Assembly: GCA_903813345.2 (NCBI GenBank)
Contig: CAIIXF020000007.1
Coordinates: forward strand, 15,296,714 to 15,360,713
Reading direction: 5' to 3'
DNA: 64,000 bases
Source of the DNA: Owenia fusiformis
Lineage: Eukaryota > Annelida > Polychaeta > Sabellida > Oweniidae
The translations under genes and the position numbers were made by a program. The notes beneath the pieces were generated by a model. That model did not search any database. It saw only the letters and a list, made by a program, of their open reading frames with translations, and had not been told where the DNA came from. This document shows, piece after piece, positions 24,526 through 33,500 of this stretch. Positions within the stretch are counted from its first letter, which is position 1. Each line of letters opens with the position of its first letter.

Positions 24526-27500
24526 TTGACGAAACCGCGAGCGTAGCGAGCGCGAAAAATTTGAGGTGATAAAAGTTTAGCAAAGGTGCTCAAACTTTGG
24601 CCAAAGGTGTTTAAAAGTTGGCCAAAGGTGTTCAAAATTTGGACAAAAGTGTTCAGATTTGGACTTCGGTGTCCAACATTTGTAAGTCACTCATATTAGG
24701 TGGTCCCAAGTTGACAGCCCTGTGGATATATCTTGAATATTATTAGTAAGCATTGATAAAATATAAACTTGTCAAATTTTATTGAAAAGAAGTAGTGAAT
24801 AAGAGAAATATTTGTTATTTTGACGTCAATTTTGGTATAATTTTATCAAAAGATGGTGCTATTAAAGCAATTTCTTATGCTTATACTTAATAAAAAATTT
24901 ATTTTGTAGGAATATTATTAAATAATGCCTAAAGACACTAATTTATCACATTTTATTGAAATAAAGGCAGTAAAAAAAATTATCAAAAAATATACATATT
25001 TGACGATAATTTTGGCGGCCATCTTGAATTTTCACCGTGAAGGAGTGGGATTCGCGCTTGGCAATGGGGATCAAAATTTAATGTCTATATTAGTCTGTGT
25101 GCCGAAAATCTAAGAATATATGTGATCGTGAACTATCACCATGTTAGAAACCCATTAGTGATTTGACTAAATGGAGTAAGACCACAATTCTATGATTTAG
25201 TATGGTGTAACATATGAGTGAAATCAAATATTCATGATGACAAGTTCATTATTTCATTACATCTAAACATGACATTTCAAAAATCTATATTACTTTGTTT
25301 TGGGCCAAACAGTGTAGTATTATTACACATCCCACCTCTCAATTATATGCCTTAGATTCCTTTAGCAATCTCTGTATGGAGTCCTAACACCCCTCTGGTT
25401 TTACTGATGACATTAACTTAGACGCGTCCACTATTGAATAAAGTAGTTTGTACACGTGCCAACGCCCTCAATTTCCCCATACATTAGTGCAATCAACACG
25501 CCGTTTTTGTTTGAAACAAAAATTTTATATGGAGAACAACAAGTCGTCAGTTGTAAAGGATATCAACCTTAATTCAACAATGAACTACAATGTCAATGAA
25601 CAACTGGAAGATGGACAAATTCCTGACTTTTCAAGTCAACTTCAAAGGGATAGTTCAAATTTGCTGCAAGGGAACATTTTCTCTGGCGAGGAAAATCCAA
25701 CTCCGGGTAGCATGCCATCCCACACCATCACCAGCGGCATAGACATTGACAACAACATCAACAGTGACTTCATGAATCGTGGGCTCATTCCACCAGGAAA
25801 TGAGGGGCATGATATGAACTCACAAGGGAAGGACTTGACTTGCCAGTCAAATTTCAACCCTACTTTGGATACTCGTGATTCTGGGCTCACCTCCCTACCC
25901 GGGACTGAGGTGCAGGACACATCCAACTTTCAACATCAGCACCCTACAACAGGGAGAGACTTCATACAGTCTAATAGTCTGAATTCAATAGGATTCAGAG
26001 CAACAAACACTTTACCATCTAAGAGGTTTTCAAAATCTCAACAACAACAACACTCCGAACTGCGGACCTATCAAAATCAACAACCAGGGCTAGCCTCAAG
26101 TATATCGCCAGATATGGTCCAAGATATTATCAAAGGACTGACTCCAACTCTTGAATTGCTCGTAGCAAACAAACAACTTGACGTTGAACTTCTAGGTGAA
26201 ACAACCAACAGAAGCAGGTCCGCTAAAAGAAGGGAGGTACAAAGAGCGAAAAAGCGAACTGTTTCGCCGTCTAGTCTACAGTATGTTTCCCCGGACCGGG
26301 CATCTAGCCCCAAACGGGCAAGAAGTGATCATCCCTACAGCGAAGTGGACTCACCCGTGACCTCTCCTGCGCACATGCGCCGTGACAGCAATAACCCGGA
26401 AGACTCGGATTCTTCCAATTCCGACAACGATCATGACTTAATTTGTTGGAAGAACTGTGTTAAACTAATTAAAAATGCCTTTCCGAGTCATTTTAAAACA
26501 ACTACAGACTATAACACAGAAACACAAACGGAAAATAAACCGCTAGGACTTCAAACTTTGGGTAAGAAATCTACTTCTTCAGACACAACAAAAGGCTTAC
26601 CGATCGGGCCTTCAGTGCTACAGAATTTCGCCAACATTAACCAGGAATTAGCCAACAAGAAAAACATGAATGACACTAACTTCCTGTTAAGACCAAAACG
26701 ATCGTTCACGTCCCTCAAAGAAGATGAACACTTCTATAAAAAATCCATTTTGAATGGGACAACTAAGGAACTTGTTCCACATTCCATGAAACTATCAGAT
26801 TTGGCTTCAACTTCTTACCAGCTTCCAGCCAAACATCACAAACTGTTGGAAGAATCAGCAAGAGCTCCTCTTCGTCATCTGTCTCACACTGAATGGATTC
26901 TAGGGACAACAGGGAAAATCATTGCGGAGAATTTCCCTGAAAATGAGGATCTCGTCAATCTTATTACAACAGCTTCAACTATGGTAAATAAGGCTACAAG
27001 GGACACCATTTCAAATGTCACAAACGTCATACTGATTTAAAGGGACAGGGTAAGCTCCAAGTTCAGGAAGTCAGACGCTGAAGCCCTTAGGAATCTCCCC
27101 ATCGACATAAAATTTTTATTTCCTGAAGAGGATTTAAAGAATATCTGTGAAGGGTCGGATAAATCTAAAACATCAAAAGCGCTACAAGATTTAGCTTCAA
27201 ACTGGAAAAATCGAAAACAGAATTATGATAAATCCAGTAATAACAACTCCAACAGAAGTAGTAATCAACATTCCAACTTTAACAGGAACAACTTCAACAA
27301 CAACAACAACAACAGAAACAACAACAGAAACAACAACAGAAACAACAACAGAGGAAACTTCTCTGACCGTTCTACTTCTACAAAATCCAACAACAATAAC
27401 AACAAATCAGGCTTTAAGAAGTGTAAATGACACTTCAATAACATCAATGTCCCAGCCCCGCCTCCCCCCGTTCTCACCTATGTCCCAGCTGGGACCAGTG

Positions 27501-30500
27501 GGAGGCAGGATTCAACTACACTTAAAAAACTGGGAACTCATCACAAAGGACCAATGGATTTTAAATGTGATAAAACATGGCTACATGCCACAACTAGTGA
27601 ACAATCCACCTATGACAAAAAACTTCAACAACTTCGAATCGGCATCAAAAACAAAAGCTCTACTGCTTCAAAATATAGTAGATCTCCTAATTCAAAAACA
27701 AGCTGTGGAGGAAACAGACTACAACACACCGGGCCACTACAGCATCATATTCTTACGCCAAAAGCCAAACGGAGATTACAGACCCATAATAGACCTGTCT
27801 CTCCTCAACAAACACATAATATGCCCAAAGTTCAAAATGGAAACTTCAGCCAAAATATCAAACTCTCTACAAAAGGGCGAATGGGCCACATCCATCGATT
27901 ATCGGGATGCTTACTACCATATACCGATAGCCAAACCATTCAGGAAGTTTCTTCGCTTCGTGATCAACAACAAAGTGTACCAATTCAAAACACTTCCATT
28001 CGGAATGTCAACCAGCCCTTATGTTTTCACAAGAGTGACATTAGCAATCGGTGCCTTCCTACACTTCCAAGGGATATTAACACACCAATATCTCGGTTTT
28101 GTGATCAACAGAGAAAAATCCGAACTGATCCCAACACAGATTTTCAAGTACATAGGCACCCAATACAACCTAATACTAGGCCTAACATATCCTCCGCAAG
28201 ACAGGATCCAGAAAATCTTAGAAATCGCACAATTATTCACCAATACCCTTTCTCAACCAACAAGGCAGTGGATGAAACTACTAGGCCTACTAGCCTCAGC
28301 AGAGAAAATATACCCTGGGGCAGACTATACATGAGACCAATTCAACAGTGTCTAGCCAGCCAGATGTCTCCTACAAAATCACTAGAGACACCAATCTACA
28401 TCAACCAAGAAGTAATAAACACACTGAAATGGTGGATGGACGAGCAGAATCTACTCATGGGTCAACCTCTGGGAATGTTTGTCCCAGATCACACAATCTT
28501 CACGGATGCATCGGAGACTATGTGGGGTGCACACATGGACTCTGTGGAAATCAATGGATTCTGGTCCCCATCGGAAATGAAAAACCACATCAACTGGCTA
28601 GAACTAGCGGCAGTATTGAAAGTTCTACACAAACTGAACCATCTACTGGTACCTCAAGCAAACATTCTAGTTTGCCTGGACAACACAACAGCCCTAAGCT
28701 ACATAAACAAACAAGGCGGGACAAAATCGAAAAGTCTTCTGACCCTAAGCCAGGAAATCCTAATCTGGTGCAAAAACCACCAAATAAACATAAGAGCTCA
28801 ACATATAGCAGGATCCCTAAACCGATGGGCAGACGCACTATCTCGGGGCAGGATAGTGAACACAGAATGGTCTCTACTCCCACAAATAGTGAAACGACTG
28901 TGGCAAATATGGGAGACTCCTCAGTTAGATTTGATGGCGACATGTCACAACAACAAACTACCACTATATGTATCCCCAGTACCAGACCAAAACAGCTGGG
29001 GAACAGACGCAATGTCAATCCCGTGGGACAATCTCAACTTCTACATATTCCCACCAACAAGCATGATCGACAAAGTTCTAACAAAAATGAGAACACACAA
29101 TTGCGAAGCCATAATGATAGCTCCAAAGTGGCCAAATCAACCTTGGTTCACACAAATTCTGGAACTTCTAACGGACTACCCAAGAACGCTTCCAGTGTCT
29201 CAAAAACTACTAAAAATGCCAAAGACAAGCATATTTCACCAGACTCCGGAAATATTTGCCCTTCACGCCTGCAAATTGTCAACGACACCCTCAAAAAACA
29301 AGGCTTTTCTACAGAAGTGTCTCTTCGAATCTCAGAATCATCAAGGAGGAAATCCACAAATAAACTCTATGATTCCAGGTGGAACACCTTCACTGTTTGG
29401 TGTTATGAACGGAATTCAGATCCATGCCAAGCAGATATTCCTCTAGTGGCAGAGTTTCTACTATATCTTCACCAGACTAAGAAACTTTCAATTCCTACCA
29501 TTGAAGGATACAGAACTGCCATTAATACAGTACTGAAAAAATCATCTGATATCGACCTGACTGATAATTCCCTCATAGGCGATCTTATCAGATCTTTTAA
29601 ACTGGAAAACCTGACACCAAGGAACATGGTACCTAAATGGAATCTTGTATTTGTTCTTAATGCTTTATCCAAAGCACCCTTCGAACCTATGGCCACAGCG
29701 GAACTTAAATTCACATCATGGAAAACACTCTTTCTTTTACTCATGGCTTCAGGGAAGAGAAGAAGCGATATACATGCACTCGACTTCAGACATTTAAAAT
29801 GGTCAGAATCCAGGGACCAAGTAACTATGTATCCCTTCATAGGATTTCTACCAAAGTCACTATCAGCTGCAGAAGGAGAATCTCGCTTTCAACCAATCCT
29901 CATTAAAGCTCTCACCACACTGGTGAATAGAGACTCTCCAGACAGGACACTTTGCCCCCTCAGAGCTCTACGTTACTACCTTCAAGCCACAGTCTCAACA
30001 AGGGGCAACCGAAATAGACTGTTTATACCATACAAAGCCGGATATACTGAAGATATACACGTAAACACTATATCTTCTTGGGTGAAAAATCTGATCTTGT
30101 ATACTTACAAAAATTCACAAGAAACAGATTACCAAATCAACTCTATTAAAACCCACGAAACCAGGGCCTTATCTGCAAGCCTTGCTGTTCAAGCAAATCT
30201 GTCAGTTACTGCAGTTCTCAAAGCCTGCTCATGGGCAAATCACAACACATTCACCAGCTTCTACCTACGTGATACATCAGTGATTGAGGGAGAACTGCGG
30301 AAACTAGGCCCTATGATGGTTGCAGGCTCACTATACAACATATAGCATCTTCAACAGCCTTGTGGTGAGTCATCATCATTAAACATTCTTATGATTTTAT
30401 AATGTAAATTATTTAGAATGTTCTACTTGTTGGTTTGTGGGTCCCTCTGGTTTAACTGAATTCACCCACCTCCTTTTCGGCTACATTCAGGCATATAATT

Positions 30501-33500
30501 GAGAGGTGGGATGTGTAATAATACTGGGAAAATCCTTTTTTAATTGATTTTCCTATTTATAAACATACCCACCTCTCAATTACCAAAGTCCCACCCGACC
30601 TCCCCACTATTCATTAGGGGGAATAGGGAAATTGAGGACGTTGGCACGTGTACAAACTACTTTATTCAATAGTGGACGCGTCCAAGTTAATGTCATCAGT
30701 AAAACCAGAGGGGTGTTAGGACTCCATACAGAGATTGCTAAAGGAATCTAAGGCATATAATTGAGAGGTGGGTATGTTTATAAACAGGAAAATCAATTAA
30801 AAAAGGATTTTCCCAATTTCAGCACAGAATGCAGCACGACTTCAAAATGAGCTGTTTTTGCATCATTATCAATTTCAACTGTCTTTGACTGTTTGCTGGT
30901 GTGTAATGCAAATGCATGTACAAATTTTATTCAATGTGAATCATGTATGAATTCAAAAGAATTTTCCTGACATGGCCATATATGGATTTCATGTGAAAGT
31001 AATTTGAGTTTTCCTAAAAAGTAGCAGACTCACATTTTGTCAACATAGTTATTTGGCAATGGCACTTTATGATGATTGAACATGTGGAATGCAAACTCCT
31101 TTCTTCCCAAACTACCATATGGGCACTGGTCACACATGAATTTCTTCCCTTTCTGATGACTCGCTGCAACATGACTCTGGAAATATATGTACCTCAGGTA
31201 TTAAAGGACAACTAAATACAAACTTTACACCTTTCTTCCCAAATTTTAACTACCATATACACACTGGTCACACACCAGACACACACATGAATTTCTTCAG
31301 ATGAATCTCGATAACATGACTCTGAATTTAGATACATGAAATGCAATCTTGTTTCTACTTTTACAAACATATTCTTTTGGCAACTTGCACAACTAGCAAC
31401 ATTTACATGGTGCACATTAGTGTTGTCGCGATGTGCCATAATCGTACATCGATGCATCGGCAATTTTCAGTAGTAAACATCGATGCACATCGCGATGTAC
31501 ATCGAGAAAAAGTTAGAGAAAAGTGCACTGAAATACCGAATGCTAATGCACTAAAATATCGAACAGAACAAATTAATAAGAGTACCCTGGTACATCCGGG
31601 AACATAGTAACGGTGAAATGAAAGTAAAGTAATTTTTTTAGATTAATGGTTCATTTCGACTAGCTAAAACAGTTTTAAAGCGAAAGAATATCAGAAAACA
31701 TTTGAAGATGAAATAAGACATGAAAAAAGGTAAGCAATTTGCGTCAAAATAAGATAAGAAGGGGCAATTTTTTTTAAAAACATCGATGTTTTGTTTCAGA
31801 CATCGATGCATCGCCAGAACCAGCTTTGGCGATGTATATCGCGATGTATCGATTAATCGCGACAACACTAGTGCACATTCTTATTCATATCTTTACTTAG
31901 GCCTCCTGAATAATACTGTGCCCCATTTGGGACCATATCACCTCAATCCAGAGAACCATCCATGCCAAATATATTAATATAAAGGCAGGGGTTCTTTAGA
32001 ATTCCTTTAAAAGGAGGTATAATGAATGTACTCTAATATAGCACATTTTAGGCTGATTACCTGTAGGTTTGATGCCTGTGTGAATGACTTATCACAATCA
32101 GGACATTTGAAAGGCCTGGAATCTATATGGAGTCTCTGGTGAACATCTAAAGCACCCTTTCTCTTAAATGTCTTCTCACAAACCTACAATTATAGGGTAT
32201 ACATATATGTGCATGAACATGTAATACAGAATATCTACTTACATTATACACAGGGGAGAGTTAGTCACCCCCCACCCCCTTATATCAAAATGCTAACATA
32301 TAGCCTAGAATATAAGAAGGAGGGGTCACTTACCCCCCATCAAGGTAAAACTCAAGAAAAATTCACAAAACTTCCTCCAATTAAACAGAATTCCTCCACC
32401 TTTGAGAAGTAGAGTGCTTGACAAAGTAAAAGGGTTCAGTTCTGCTCCATGCCAGCTGAAGATACATTTGTTTAACTGAAATCATCAGTTATGTGAATGA
32501 TTATCTATGGTCATTTAAATTACACAGGCTCTTGCAAGTCGCAAAGCTTATCACTTCATCAATGATGCATTTCCCTACACATCAATCAGTAAAACCTGTG
32601 TAGCTACACACCCTTTGTTCCACTTAAAAGTGTTCCACTTAGAAGGTGTTCCACTTCCAGAGGTTGAAGTTAATTAAGTCAATGGGTTATGGGACTGTGA
32701 AAGTGTTATACATACACAGGTGTTCCACTTACAGGTGTTCTACTTGACAGGTGTTCCACTTACAGGTGTTCCACTTACAGGTGTTCTATTTGACAGGTGT
32801 TTCACTTGACAAGTTTTACTGTACTGTCATGGATACAAATATTAATACCCTGGCACAGAGATTATTAATAGACAGCAGCACCAGGATTTACATAAAACAT
32901 TTTGTACTAATTTTCTATATGACAGTGACTATTTGTTTACCTTGCATTTGAAAGGCTCTTCTTTTTTGTGTGATGTTTGATGACTCTTGAATACATGGAT
33001 ATCTATTGTCTGGTATTTACAATTCTCCACCTATACCATGAAAAAGCAACAAACTTAGAATTAACATACAAGGAATTTTTTAATTCATAACATTCTACAG
33101 GCAGTTAAATATTCATAAATATTAATAATATTGATAAAAGTCCATCAAGTGAATGATCGAAGAAGAGAACTTACCTGACCCTTGCGTGCTATAGTTAGGG
33201 ATTTAAGCACAAGACAAAATGCAAATGTTTATAAAATTCATGACTTGTGGATTGTAGCTTTTTAAAACCAAGGTCAACAATTTTGTAATCTTAGTATAAA
33301 TCAAAATATAAGACTACTTTAAATGAGGCAACCATTTAAGAAATTCATTATTGAGCAGAGATTCTATGCCTTGAAGGCAGACTATAAAATCTGCCAACAA
33401 GTATTTGAGTTATCGCCCAAATAGACAGATACACTAGAGGATGCAGTGATCTCAGCACCATTAAAGCAAGTGGGCACAGCACCCACATGAGCTTTTTGAA

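Larger units (their letters stand above)
25316..30814 (+). mobile_element. DIRS-type tyrosine-recombinase retrotransposon, ~5.5 kb
   Basis: The element has DIRS architecture: inverted terminal repeats (25331-25478 and 30626-30772, nearly identical), an internal complementary region (30490-30582), a Gag-like frame, an RT/RNase H frame and a tyrosine recombinase instead of a DDE integrase. The first part of the internal region is exactly complementary to the left tip (from 25316). The second part is complementary to the right tip (to 30814). This matches the known circle-junction model. There is no target duplication, as expected. It lies antisense in BTB-ZF intron 4. Gag and RT are broken, so the copy is non-autonomous. 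Confidence 0.9.

Noticed and set aside
24319-24635. Frames encoding poly-Pro (+) and poly-Gly (-)
   Set aside because: They simply read through the 50-nt C run inside a MITE.
27225-27477. Thr-rich and Leu-rich frames around an AAC-repeat
   Set aside because: Shadow readings of the Asn-rich tail of the DIRS Gag frame; the RT frame proper starts later.
31212-31607. Frames over the hAT MITE
   Set aside because: They run across the MITE boundary and target duplication and have no domain.
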